Source: Chamaecyparis obtusa (Eukaryota; Streptophyta; Pinopsida; Cupressales; Cupressaceae). Taken from it: a DNA stretch of 64,000 bases. Made by a program: the position numbers and the translations under genes. The stretch covers positions 748,501-812,500 of the forward strand of contig BSBK01004083.1 of NCBI GenBank assembly GCA_027943335.1. The letters are read 5' to 3'. Positions within the stretch are counted from its first letter, which is position 1. Each line of letters begins with the position of its first letter. The notes below the pieces were generated by a model that made no database searches, was not told the DNA's origin, and saw only the letters and a list, made by a program, of their open reading frames with translations. Shown in pieces: positions 47,564 to 59,680 of this stretch.

Positions 47564-49130
47564 AAGGCCAAAGATGTTGATTTTGTAGTTGACTGTTGAG
47601 GTGAGTATTGACACTAGATCATGTTCAAGATGGAAGATTACCTATCTCAAATAATCCATGCAACACAAAGACTAAGAATGCAATCCTGGGATGAAATAAA
47701 ATCTACGACGCAAGTCACTAGTCTATTTTGCATGTTAGTTTATCATTATCGAGCATTTTGGGAAATTTAAGTCAATACAAATCTCATTGGTGCCACTGTG
47801 ACCATGAGAATATAAATATGAATTTCACCAGATAAAATGTAGGAAACGAATGGAAGCATCGAGACACAAGAGTTGTGATAACCTTAGCATTGTTTCTAGT
47901 TAATATTGCAAGGTTGTATCGGTATCGAGACAATAGAGTCGAGATAACTATGAGTGTGCACTTGCATGAATAAATAGATTAATAATAGTCAAGGAGATAA
48001 TTCCAACCTCACCTTAGCATTCAAATAAAATAAGCCAAGGTATGTGTGACATACCACATAAAATGGAGGCTCCTACCATAGACACCATGTTTATTTGACA
48101 ATTTTTGGATCATTAGAACCACATGGAGAAGCAAAAACCAAAGAAAATTAATCATGCCCCCAGTCATCCTTGAGTGACATGGAAGACATAATAAGCAAAA
48201 ATCAACGATAATAGACAATATTCAAAGAAACAATTTTAGCATATTTTCAACATGTTTTTGTTTTTGTTTCAAATATTTTCTCTTATTGAGGGGTGTTAGG
48301 AAATACCATTTGTGCTTGTGAGTGGGTAATTTTTAAGAAACAAAGTTGCGTATTTTTTACTATCATCATTCAGGTTTGTAAGGTTTTCATGTTTATCCAA
48401 TGTGTGTTTAGAAACATAGATATGTCCAAATATAGAGAGTGTTGAGAAACATTGTTGATTTAGGTGTTGAGAAACACCAATGTGGTAGTGGAAAATTGTC
48501 CAGACAACTAACTCTAGTAAGAGAGACATGGTTGATTGACTATGATGGTAGGGTTTCCTCCAATGAGATGTGAGTACCTAGAACCAAGATGGAGATTGAA
48601 TTTGATCTATTACAGTTTTGTACAAAATGAATGATATGTGCAAGGTCACAACAATGACTAGGGTAGCCCATGAAGGTAGGACAAATAAGCTACACATTGA
48701 TAGATAGAACGTTGATTAAAAGTGATGTTTGTTTACTAGATTTTCACCTCTTGGAATTTTTTTCTATTTTTTCTACCAAGGTACCTGTTTACCAGGTTTT
48801 CACCAAGCCACTTTTTTATTTTCAATTTTTTTGCTATTTTTCATGTTTTTAAATTTTTTTTGTATTTTTCAGCTTTTTAATTTTTTTCCTATTATCAAGG
48901 TGCCTATTGCTAGGTTTTCACTAGGATAATGATTTTTTAGGACTTTATCTGTTGTTTTTTTATTTTTCTATTTTTACTATCTTTGGGATTTTTTTAGGAA
49001 TATTTTCTCTATATAGGAATTGTTGATTCTAAGATTGTCTAGTTATATAATTTGTTCAGGTGGATAGTGTTGATGGGGTCAAGGAGATATCCTTCTGGAG
49101 TTGACATTTGATAATCTCTAGACCTAAATG
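47564..49130 (-). other. gypsy-2 3' noncoding region, right part
   Basis: Between integrase and copia-2. No recognisable gene; short ORFs (48021-48218, 48296-48529) have no motif. 48730-48980 is T-rich with two near copies of an ACCAAGGTACCTGTTTACCAGG-like / TCAAGGTGCCTATTGCTAGG phrase, each followed by GTTTTCAC. Confidence 0.5.
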
Positions 49131-49141
49131 CTACAGTAATC

Positions 49142-50179
49142 ATGAAGGGACCCAACCATTTGGGTACAAGTTTCCCTTTTGCTCATGATTTTGTTGATTT
49201 TCTCTACGTACAAGATCATCAACCTCAGATTACCTGTGTCTCACCTTCTTGTTATAGCCTTGAGATATTCTCTTTTGATAGACCCTCATATGGTAAAATG
49301 CTTCTTTTCTTCTTTCATCAAGTAGTTCTAATTCTTGAATTGTAGAAATCTGGTAGTCTTCGTCAGTTATGAGTCCTTGTAGAGAGACCCTGAGAGATGG
49401 TACTTCTATCAAAATAGGTAGGAATTCTTGTACGCCATACACTAATACAAAATGTGTTTCCCTTGTTGTTGTTCTAATATTGGTTCAATAAGCCCACAAT
49501 GTTGGATTTAGTTGTAGATGCCAATCTTTACCTGATTTGCTCATTGTTTTGTGTAAGATTTTAAGGATTGTTTTGAATGATGCTTCAACATGTTCATTAC
49601 CCTAGGAGTAGTAGATAGAATAGTTTTGGGTTATATGGAACTTCTCACATAGTTCATCAATATCCTTATTTTTGAATTGTCCACCATTGTCTGTCACAAT
49701 CGAGAAGAGTATCCCATACCTATAGATGATGTAGTTAAGGATGAACATGGACACTTGTTTTCTAGTTTCCTTGATGAGTATAACTGCTTCGAGACACTTC
49801 ATCAAATACTATGTGGTCGTGATAATATACTTATTTCCATTGAATGAATTAGGATAGATTTGGCCCATAAGGTCAAATGCTCTCTGCTAAAATGGCCAAT
49901 GAGTGATATAGGGTAATAATTCTCTAGCAAGAGCATGAATAAGTTACCGTGCATCTAGAAATTCTTGCAAGATTTAGAAAATTGGATAGCATCTTTTTCC
50001 ATATTGGGCCGATAGTATCCGACCTTTAGAATTTTCTTGGCCAAAAAGAGACCATTTGAATAAGATTCATAAATACCTTCATGGAATTCCTTTTGTGCAT
50101 GCTCAAACTCTTCATGTTCTAGACACCTAAGAAGAGTACCATCTAGCCCCCTCCTATACAAGTCGTTAGCGATGATCAA
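49142..50179 (-). pseudogene. gypsy-2 integrase
   Basis: Three minus-strand ORFs: 50179-49955 (LRCLEHEEFEHAQKEFHEG, GYYRPNMEKDA, an HHCC-type zinc region ending CKNF), 49805-49602 (AVILIKETRKQVSMFI, FSIVTDNGGQFKNKDIDELCEKF; DDE core, second Asp in TDNG) and 49442-49230 (LDERRKEAFYHMRVYQKRI, NKKVRHR; C-terminal region). Stops and frame changes between the pieces. It would integrate the DNA copy. Confidence 0.85.
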
Positions 50180-50224
50180 GTAACACGATGCATTTCTTAT
50201 GAGGTTTCTTTTTTCATTTATAGA

Positions 50225-51247
50225 TTAGTCATCAAGAATGATTTGGTCTTTCAAGTATGAGTAAATTTGGCTATACCTAGAGTATTTATGGCTTAGAATG
50301 GTACAAAGGATTTGGGATTCAGGGGAATCATAGGCTAAAAAAGATAATTCTTCCACCAAGAATTCATAGAGAAACTGATCTTCTTCTAATTGTAACATTG
50401 AGGCAAATGTAGCCATAACATCAGCTACCTTGTTTTCTATCCTTGGAACCTGTTGAAAGGTGACTAAGACAAAGTATTTATTTAGGTCATCAACCATCCT
50501 TTTGTAGGGAAACAATTTTTTTTCCTTTGTCTTATACTGATTATTAAATTGATTTACTATCAACTGGGAATCACCATATATGTGTAGCTCCACAATTTTC
50601 CACTAGATAGCCAACTTTAACCTATTCACCAAGGCTGCATATTCTATGATATTATTGGTGCATGGAAACATCATTTTGTAAGCCTTGGGAATCTTTACCC
50701 TTGTGGAGTGATGAATAGCACACCAATTCTTGACCATTGTTGGGTAAAATATTCATCAAAAAACATTTTCCACAGGTGTTCTGTTAAGTGAAATATAGCT
50801 TCATCTAGGAATTCAACCATTAATGGTCTTGTATCTTGAAGTGGTGCATCTTCGAGCTGATTTGCTATTACTTGACCCTTGATTTCTTTATAGTCAACAT
50901 ACTCAATATTGAATTCACTAAGAATCATAACTTGTTTTTCTAGTCTTATTGTGAGAGTTTCCTTAAACAATGGGTACTTCAATGGATCAATCTTTGTAAT
51001 TAATTTTACCGAGTGTGTGAGCATGTAATGTCAAAAATTTTGAGATGCAAAAATAACAATGAGGAAATCTTTCAAAAATAACGGTGTACTTAAGTTCATA
51101 GGAGACCAATGTTTGGTTGATGTAATATATTTCTCTTTCCTTCCTAGTTTCATCATTTTGTGCTAATAGGGCTCCTAGGAACATAGATGTAGCTGAGATG
51201 TATAATAGAAGTGGTTTTCCTTGAGTAGGTTCCATAAGAATGGGCAA
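50225..51247 (-). pseudogene. gypsy-2 RNase H
   Basis: ORFs 51247-50987 (PLLLYISATSMFLGALLAQNDE, YYINQTLVSYELKYTVIE-like), 51024-50695 (KYPLFKETLTIRLEKQVMILSEF, DYKEIKGQVIANQLEDAP) and 50593-50225 (ELHIYGDSQLIVNQ, DVMATFASML). The presence of both an RT-linked RNase H and a second YGDSQ-type RNase H block fits the dual RNase H of Tat-like gypsy elements; this is inference. Broken by stops and a frame change. Confidence 0.8.
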
Positions 51248-51394
51248 CTTTTCTACATATTCCTTGATTTTCTAAAAACAATTCTCACATGTTTCATCCC
51301 ATTTAAATGCCACCCCTTTATGCAGTGTTTTTGTGAATGGTTGAGCTTTGTCTGCTAGGTACGAGATGAATCTTTGGATAGATTGGAGTTTACC

Positions 51395-51742
51395 CTATAA
51401 GGTTCTGATTTGACTGAAGTTTTTTGGTGGCAGCATCTCTATTATGGATTTTACCTTTATTGGGTCCACCTCAATTCCCTTTTTTGATATAATATATCCT
51501 AAAATCTTACCAAATGTTACGCCAAAGGTACACTTCTTTGGATTTAGTCCTAGCTTGAATTGCTCTATTTTGTTAAATATTATGTCTAGACTGGATAGGT
51601 GTTTTGTTCTCATAGTAGATTTGACTAATGTATCATCCATATATTCTTCCATGTTTTTATGCATCATATCATCAAAAATTTTAGTCATGGCCCTTTGATA
51701 TGTAGCACCAACATTTTTTAGTCTGAAGGGCATAACATTCAC
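51395..51742 (-). pseudogene. gypsy-2 RT, C-terminal half
   Basis: 115-aa piece: NVMPFRLKNVGATYQRAMTK, catalytic EYMDD (Met form of the YXDD box), KFLGLNPKKC-like KLGLNPKKCTFG, KILGYIISKKGIEVDP. It starts directly at the edge of the 5S-like array: the preceding part of the palm domain (DFRDLN to WGTFC in gypsy-1) is missing. Confidence 0.88.
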
Positions 51743-51744
51743 TG

Positions 51745-54700
51745 TTTCTATCAGGATTCAACTGTGTAGTTTTTTAGTCAAACTCATTGACTCATGTTTC
51801 ATGAGTAGTGGTTCACATAAACCCATCTCTCATGAGAATGATTGAAACACTTAGCACTCATTGGATCTAGGTGATGCTCATAGAGGTGAAGCACCGGGAC
51901 TTCTTGGGAGGTCACCCATCTCAATACTACTCCAGCTTGAGCACGCTTAAATATGAAGTTTCCTCCATGGTGAAACCCACTCTTCTTGCAACCTCATTTT
52001 CAAAACCTTCACCAAGTGTTGTGCCTTATGAACCACTCATTAGAAATCCCCTTAAGCTCATCAATTGATAAGTAGGAGATATTTTCCACAGCAAGTCAAA
52101 TTGTGATATTTCTATTAGTATTCAACTGTGTAGTTGTTGAATTAAACTCATTGACCCATGTTTCATGAGTAGTGGTTCACATGAACCCATCTCTCATGAG
52201 AATGAATGAAACACTTAGCACTCATTGGATTTAGGTGATGCTCACAGAGGTGAAGCATTGGGACTTCCCGGAAGGTCAGCCATCTCAGTACTACTCCAGC
52301 TTGAGTGCGCTTAACTACAAAGTTTCCTCCATGGTTAAACCCACTATGCTTGCAACCTCATTTTCAAATCCTTCACCAAGTGTTGTGCCTTATGAACCAA
52401 TCATTAGAAAGCCCCTTAATCTCATCAATTGATAAGTAGGAGATATTTTCCACAGCAAATCAAATTGTGATATTTCTATCAGGATTCAACTGTGTAGTTG
52501 TTGAGTCAAACTCATTGACCCATGTTTCATGAGTAGTGGTTCACATGAACCCATCTCTCATGAGCATGAATGAAACACTTAGCACTCATTGGATCAAGAT
52601 GATGCTCACAGAGGTGAAGCACCGAGACTTCCCGAGAGGTCACCCATCTCAGTACTACTCCAGCTTGAGTGGGCTTAACTACGGAGTTTCCTCCATGGTT
52701 AAACCCACTCTTCTTGCAACCTCATTTACAAAACCTTCATGAAGTGTTGTGCCTTATGAACCACTCATTAGAAAGCCCCTTAAGCTCATTAATTGATAAG
52801 TAGGAGATATTTTAATCTTTAAGTCAAATTGTGATATTTCTATTAGGATTCAACTTTGAAGTTTTTGAGTGAAACTCATTGACCCATGTTTCATGAGTAG
52901 TGGTTCACACAAACCCATCTCTCATGAGAATGAATGAAACACTTAGCACTCATTGGACCTAGGTGATGCTCACAGAGGTGAAGCACTGGGACTTACGAAG
53001 AGGTCACCCATCTCAATACTACTCCAGCTTGACCGCGCTTAACTACGGAGTTTTCTCCATGGTTAAACTCACTCTGCTTGCAACCTCATTTGAAAAACCT
53101 TCACCAAGTCAACTGTTTAGTTTTTGAATCAAACTCATTGACCAATGTTTCATGAGTAGTGGTTCACATGAACCCATCTCTCATGAGAATGATTGAAACA
53201 CTTAGCACTCATTGGATCTAGGTGATGCTCACAGAGGTGAAGCACCACAACTTCTCAGGAGGTCACCCATCTCAGTACTACTCCAGCTTGAGCACGCTTA
53301 ACTATGGAGTTTCCTCCATGGTGAGACCCACTCTTCTTGCAACCTTATTTTCAAAACCTTCACCAAGTGTTGTGCCTTATGAACCACTCATTAGAAAGAT
53401 CCTTAAGCTCATCAATTGATAAGTAGGAGATACTTTCCATAGCAAGTCAAATTGTGATATTTCTATCAGTATTCAACTATGTAGTTGTTGAGTCAAATTC
53501 ATTGACCCATGATTCATGAGTAGTGGTTCACACAAACCCATATCTCATGAGAATGAATGAAACACTTACCACTCATTGGATTTAGGTGATGCTCATAGAG
53601 GTGAAGCATTGGGACTTCCCGGGAGGTCACCCATCTCAGTACTACTCCAGCTTGAGCGCGCTTAATTATAGAGTTTCCTCCATGGTTAAACACACTATGC
53701 TTGCAACCTCATTTGAAAAACCTTCACCAAGTGTTGTGCCTTATGAACCACTCATTAGAAATATCCTTAAGCTCATCAATTGATAAGTAGGAGATACTTT
53801 CCACAGCAAGTCAAATTGTGATATTTCTATCAGTATTCAACTGTGTAGTTGTTGAGTCAAACTCATTGACCCATGATTCATGAGTAGTGGTTCACACAAA
53901 CCCATATCTCATGAGAATGAATGAAACACTTACCACTCATTGGATTTAGGTGATGCTCACAGAGGTGAAGCATTGGGACTTCCCGGGAGGTCACCCATCT
54001 CAGTACTACTCCAGCTTGAGCGCGCTTAATTATAGAGTTTCCTCCATGGTTAAACACACTATGCTTGCAACCTCATTTGAAAAACCTTCACCAAGTGTTG
54101 TGCCTTATGAACCACTCATTATAAATCCCCTTAAGCTTGTCAATTGATAAGTAGGAGATATTTTCCATAGCAAGTCAAATTGTGATATTTCTATCAAGAT
54201 TCAACTGTGTAGTTGTTGAGTCAAACTCATTGACCCATGTTTCATGAGTAGTGGTTAACATGAATCCATCTCTCATGATCATAAATGAAACACTTAGCAC
54301 TCATTGGATCAAGGTGATGCTCATAGAGGTGAAGCACCGTGACTTCCCGGGAGGTCACCCATCTGAGTAGTACTCCATCTTGAGCGTGCTTAACTATAGA
54401 GTTTCCTCCATGGTTAAACCCACTCTACTTGCAACCTCATTTGCAAAACCTTCATGAAGTGTTGTGCCTTATGAACCACTCATTAGATAGCCCCTTAAGC
54501 TCATCAATTGATAAGTAGGAGATATTTTCCATAGTAAGTCAAATTGTGATATTTCTATCAGGATTTAACTTTGTAGTTTTTGATTCAAACTCATTGACCC
54601 ATGTTCATGTGTAGTGGTTCACACAAACCCATCTCTCATGAGAATGAATGAAACACTTAGCACTCATTGAATCTAGGTGATGCTCATAGGGGTGAAGCAC

Positions 54701-54978
54701 CAGGACTTCCCAGGAGGTCACCCATCTCAGTACTACTCCAGCTTGAGCGCGCTTAACTACAGAGTTTCCTCCATGGTTAAACTCACTATGCTTGCAACCT
54801 CATTTAAAAAAACCTTCACCAAGTCAACTATTTAGTTTTTGAGTCAAACTCATTGACCCATGTTTCATGAGTAGTGATTCACATGAACCTGTCTCTCATG
54901 AGAATGAATGAAATACTTAGCACTCATTGGGTCTAGGTGATGCTCACAGAGGTGAAGCACTGGGACTTCACGGGAGGT
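51745..54978 (-). repeat. Array left arm: 10 units, 5S sense on minus strand
   Basis: Unit anchors (the GTGATGCTC site) at 51871, 52235, 52599, 52963, 53222, 53586, 53950, 54314, 54677 and 54937. The 5S-like segment of each runs from anchor+11 to anchor+88, for example 51882-51959. Spacing is 364 bp except 259 and 260 bp after the fourth and ninth anchors, where the same ~105-bp piece is missing (near 53110 and 54824). The units at 53586 and 53950 are almost identical over their full length, a sign of recent duplication. Confidence 0.88.
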
Positions 54979-57900
54979 CACAACACTTGGTGAAGGTTTT
55001 GAAAATGAGGTTGCAAGCAGAGTGGGTTTAACCATGGAGGAAACTTCATAGTTAAGTGTGCTCAAGCTAGAGTAGTATTGAGATGGGTGACCTCCCGGGA
55101 AGTCCTGATGCTTCACCTCTGTGAGCATCACCTAGATCTAATGAGTGTTAAGTGTTTCATTCATTCTCATGAGATATGGGTTCATGTGAACCACTACTCA
55201 TGAAACATGGGTCAATGAGTTTGACTCAAAAACTACAAAGTTGAATCCTTATAGAAATATCACAATTTGACTTGTTGTGGAAAATATCTCCTACTTATCA
55301 ATTGATGAGCTTAAGTGGCTTTCTAATGAGTGGTCCATAAGGCACAACACTTGGTGAAGGTTTTGAAAATGAGGTTGCAAGTAGAGTGGGTTTCACCATG
55401 GAGGAAACTTTGTAGTTAAGCACACTCAAGCTGGAGTAGTACTGAGATGGGTGACCTCCTGAGAAGTCGTGGTGCTTCACCTCTGTGAGCATCAACTAGA
55501 TCCAATGAGTGCTAAGTGTTTCATTCATTCTCATGAGAGATGGGTTCCTGTGAACCAGTACTCATGAAACATGGGTCAATGAGTTTGACTCAAAAACTAC
55601 ACAGTTGAATCCTGATAGAAATATCACAATTTGACTTGTGGAAATTATCTCCTACTTATCAATTGATGAGCTTAAGGGACTTTCTAATGAGTGGTTCATA
55701 AGGTAAAACACTTGGTGAAGGTTTTGCAAATGATGTTGCAAGTAGAGTGGGTTTAACCATGGAAGAAACTTCATAGTTAAGCGTGCTCAAGCTGGAGTAG
55801 TACTGAGATGGGTGACCTCCTAGGAAGTCATGGTGCTTCACCCTTGTGAGAATCACCTAGATCCAATGAGTGCTAAGTGTTTCATTCATTCTCATGAGAG
55901 ATGGGTTCATTTGAACCACTACTCATGAAACATGGGTCAATGAGTTTGACTCAAAAACTACACAGTTGAATCCTAATAGAAATATCACAATTTGACTTGC
56001 TGTTGAAAATATCTCCTACTTATCAATTGGTGAGCTTACGGGGCTTTCTAATGAGTGTTTCATAAGGCACAACACTTGGTGAAGGTTTTGCAAATGAGAT
56101 TGCAAGCAGACTGGGTTTAACCATGGAGGAAACTCCGTAGTTAAGTGTGCTCAAGCTGGAGTAGTACTGAGATGGGTGACCTCCCGGGAAGTCCCAGTGC
56201 TTCACCTCTATGAGCATCACCTAGATCCAATGAGTGTTAAGTTTTTCATTCATTCTCATGAGAGATGCATTTTTGTGAACCACTACTCATGAAACATGGG
56301 TTAATGAGTTTGACTCAAAAACTATAAAGTTGAATCCTGATAGAAATATCACAATTTGACTTGTTGTGGAAAATATCTCCTACTTATCAATTGATGAGCT
56401 TAAGGGGCTTTCTAATGAGTGGTTAATAAGGTACAACACTTGGTGAAGGTTTTGTAAATGAGGTTTCAAGAAGAGTGGGTTTAACCATGGAGGAAACTTT
56501 GTAGTTAAGTGTGCTCAAGCTGGAGTAGTACTGAGATGGGTGACCTCCCAGGAAGTCCCCCTGCTTCACCTCTACGAGCATCACCTAGATCCAATGATTT
56601 CTAAGTGTTTCATTAATTCTCATGAGATATGGGTTTGTGTGAACCACTACTCATGAAATATGGGTCAATGAGTTTGACTCAAAAACTACATAGTTGAATC
56701 TTGATAGAAATATCACAATTTGACTTGATGTGGAAAATATCTCCTACTTATCAATTGATGAGCTCAAGGGGATTTCTAATGAGTGGTTCATAAGGCACAC
56801 AAGTTGGTTAAGATTTTGAAAATGAGGTTGGAAGTAGAGTGGCTTTAACCATGGAGGAAACTTCATAGTTAAGCGCACTCAAGATTGAGTAGTACTGAGA
56901 TGGGTGACCTCTTGGGAAGTCTCGGTGCTTCACCTTTGTGAGCATCACCTAGATTGAATGAGTGGTAAGTGTTTCATTCATTCTCATGAGAGATGGGTTC
57001 ATGTGAACCACTACACATGAAACATGGGTCAATGAGTTTGAGTCAAAAACTACACAGTTGAATCTTGATAGAAATATCACAATTTGACTTGCTGTGGAAA
57101 ATATCTCCTACTTATCAATTGATGAGCTTAAGGGGCTTTCTAATGAGTGTTTCATAAGGAATAATACTTGGTGAAGGTTTTGCAAATGAGGTTTCAAGTA
57201 GCGTGGGTTTAACCATGGAGGAAACTCTGTAGTTAAGCACGCTCAAGCTAGAGTAATACTGAGATGGGTGACCTCCCGGGAAGTCCCTATGCTTCACCTC
57301 TGTGAGCATCACCTAGATCTAATGAGTGCTAATTTTTTCATTCATTCTCATGAGATATGGGTTCATGTGAACCACTACTCATGAAACATGGGTCAATGAG
57401 TTTGACTCAAAAACTACACAGTTGAATCTTGATAGAAATATCACAATTTGACTTTTTGTGGAAAGTATCTCCTACTTATCAATTGATGAGCTTAAGGGAC
57501 TTTCTAATGAGTGGTTCATAAGGAACAACACTTGGTGAAGGTTTTGCAAATGAGGTTTCAAGAAGAGTGGGTTTAACCATGGAGGAAACTCTATAGTTAA
57601 GCACACTCAAGCTGGAGTAGTACTGAGATGGGTGACTTCCCAGGAAGGCTCATGCTTCACCTCTGTGAGCATCACCTAGATCTAATGATTGCTAAGTGTT
57701 TCATTAATTCTCATGAGATATGGGTTCATGTGAACCACTACTCATGAAACATGGGTCAATGAGTTTGAGTCAAAAACTACACAGTTGAATCCTGATAGAA
57801 ATATCACAATTTGACTTGCTGTGGAAAATATCTCCTACTTATCAATTGATGAGCTTAAGGGGCTTTCTAATGAGTGGTTCATAAGGCACAACACTTGGTG

Positions 57901-59300
57901 AAGGTTTTGCAAATGATGTTGCAAGCAGAGTGGGTTTAACCATGGAGGAAACTCTATAGTTAAGCGTGCTCAAGTTGGAGAAGTACTAAGATGGGTGACC
58001 TCCTGAGAAGTCCTGGTACTTCACCTCTATGAGCATCACCTAGATCCAATGAGTGCTAAGTGTTTCTTTCATGCTCATGAGAGATGGTTTCAAGTGAACC
58101 ACTACTCATGAAACATGGGTCAATGAGTTTGACTCAAAAACTACACAATTGAATCCTGCTAGAAATATCACAATTTGACTTGATGTGGAAAATATCTCCT
58201 ACTTATCAATTGATGAGCTTAAGGGGATTTCTAATGAGTGGTTCATAATGCACAACACTTGGTGAAGTTTTTACAAATGAGGTTGCAAGCAGAGTGGGTT
58301 TAATCATGGGGGAAACTTTGTAGTTAAGCATGCTCAAGCTGGAGTAGTACTGAGATGGGTGACCTCCCGGGAAGTCCTGGTGCTTCACCTCTGTGAGCAT
58401 CACCTAGATCAAATGAGTGTTAATTATTTCATTCATTCTCATGAGAGATGGGTTCATGTGAACCACTACTCATGAAACATGGGTCAATGAGTTTGACTCA
58501 AAAACTACACAGTTGAATCCTGAGAGAAATATCACAATTTGACTTGTTGTGGAAAATATCTCCTAATTATCAATTGATGAGCTTAAGGGGCTTTCTAATG
58601 AGTGGTTCATAAGGAAAAACACTTTGTGAAGGTTTTTCAAATGAGGTTGCAAGTAGAGTGGTTTTAACCATTGAGGAAACTCTGTAGTTAAGCACGCTCA
58701 AGGTGGAGTAGTACTGAGATGGGTGACCTCCCGGGAAGTCTTGGTGCTTCACCTCTATGAGCATCACCTAGATCCAATGAGTGCTAAGTGTTTCATTCAT
58801 TCTCATGAGATATGGGTTCGTGTGAACCACTACTCATGAAACATGGGTCAATGAGTTTGACTCAAAAACTACACAGTTGAATCCTGATAGAATTATCACA
58901 ATTTGACTTGTTGTGGAAAATATCTCCTACTTATCAATTGATGAGCTTAAGGGGATTTCTAATGAGTGGTTCATAAGACACAACACTTGGTGAAGCTTTT
59001 TCAAATGAGGTTGCAAGCAGAGTGGGTTTAACCGTGGAGGAAACTCTATAGTTCAACATAGTCAAGCTTCAGTAGTACCGAGATGGGTGACCTCCCAGGA
59101 AGTCCCGGTGCTTCATCTTTGTGAGCATCACCTAGATCCAATGAGTGCTAAGTGTTTCATTCATTTTCATTAGAGATGGGTTCATGTGAACCACTAATCA
59201 TGAAACATGAGTCAATGAGTTTGACTCAAAAACTACACAGCTGAATCCTGATAGAAATATCACAATTTGACTTGCTGTGGAAAATATCTCCTACTTATGA
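54979..59300 (+). repeat. Array right arm: 12 units, 5S sense on plus strand
   Basis: Unit anchors (the GAGCATCAC site) end at 55131, 55495, 55856, 56220, 56584, 56948, 57312, 57675, 58039, 58403, 58767 and 59131. The 5S-like segment runs from anchor-88 to anchor-11, for example 55043-55120. Spacing 361-365 bp. The last unit stops at about 59300 within CTACTTAT and runs into gypsy-2 RT. Confidence 0.88.
55043..55120 (+). ncRNA. 5S-rRNA-like segment (example unit; likely non-functional)
   Basis: First complete 5S-like segment of the right arm. It keeps ATAGTTAAGTGTGCT, GAGTAGTATTGAGATGGGTG and ACCTCCCGGGAAGTCC, the regions bound by TFIIIA/TFIIIC in 5S genes. The 5' third of 5S rRNA is missing and no T-run terminator follows closely, so a mature 5S rRNA cannot be made. 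Twenty-one similar segments occur in the array. Confidence 0.6.
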
Positions 59301-59640
59301 ATTGACTTGTCTTTTTTATAAATAGGTACAATAGTCGAAATCCATTTGGCATAATCAATAGAACTTATGAAACCAACATTTAACATCTTTTCTAACTCAA
59401 CCTTGACCAATAAGGTGACTTGTGGATGAATTTTTCTTAATTTTCTCTTTACTGGTTTCACTCCTAGAGCTATAGACATGTGATGCATAATTATATATGT
59501 GTCTAGTCCTGGAATGTCTAAATAGGACTAGATGAATTTGATCATTCTATACATGAAGAACTAGATGAACTATTGTTTTTCCTCTTCTAAGAGTGATTGT
59601 GTTAGTTATATAAGTTGAGGTGATTTTGTCATGCCCAAGT
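59291..59640 (-). pseudogene. gypsy-2 RT, N-terminal part
   Basis: ORF 59488-59291 reads HHMSIALGVKPVKRKLRKIHP, VTLLVKVELEKMLNVGF, YAKWISTIVPIYKKDKSI and then passes into the array. It matches the RT N-terminus of gypsy-1 (KPVKQKLRKMHP). Upstream to 59640 lies further decayed family sequence. Confidence 0.85.
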
Positions 59641-59680
59641 TGACTACTTGTGTAGGTTCTTTAAGCATTGAAGATCTTTC

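Larger units (their letters stand above)
51745..59300. repeat. 364-bp tandem array carrying 5S-rRNA-like segments
   Basis: About 22 units in 7.55 kb. In each unit a 78-nt stretch aligns without gaps to about positions 43-120 of plant 5S rRNA (AGTTAAGCGTGCT, GAGTAGTACT, GATGGGTGACCTCC, GGGAAGTCC), with about 15 mismatches in the unit I compared base by base. This covers the Pol III internal promoter (A box, intermediate element, C box). The first 42 nt of 5S rRNA are not recognisable. The remaining ~286 bp look like spacer. Unit length fits plant 5S rDNA repeats, but a Cassandra-type LTR (which carries 5S sequence) is also possible. Units 51745-54978 and 54979-59300 are in opposite orientation. 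Confidence 0.88.

Noticed and set aside
51871..59131. Recurrent 65-aa ORF (MMLTEVKH...PLKLIN type) in most array units
   Set aside because: It lies antisense to the 5S-like segment, usually starts at GTG, and recurs only because the DNA unit recurs; several units have it broken.
51745..59300. Array considered as a CRISPR or as functional 5S rDNA
   Set aside because: Units of 364 bp in plant-type DNA are not CRISPR repeats. The 5' third of 5S rRNA is missing and no terminator is present, so a functional 5S gene cluster is unlikely.
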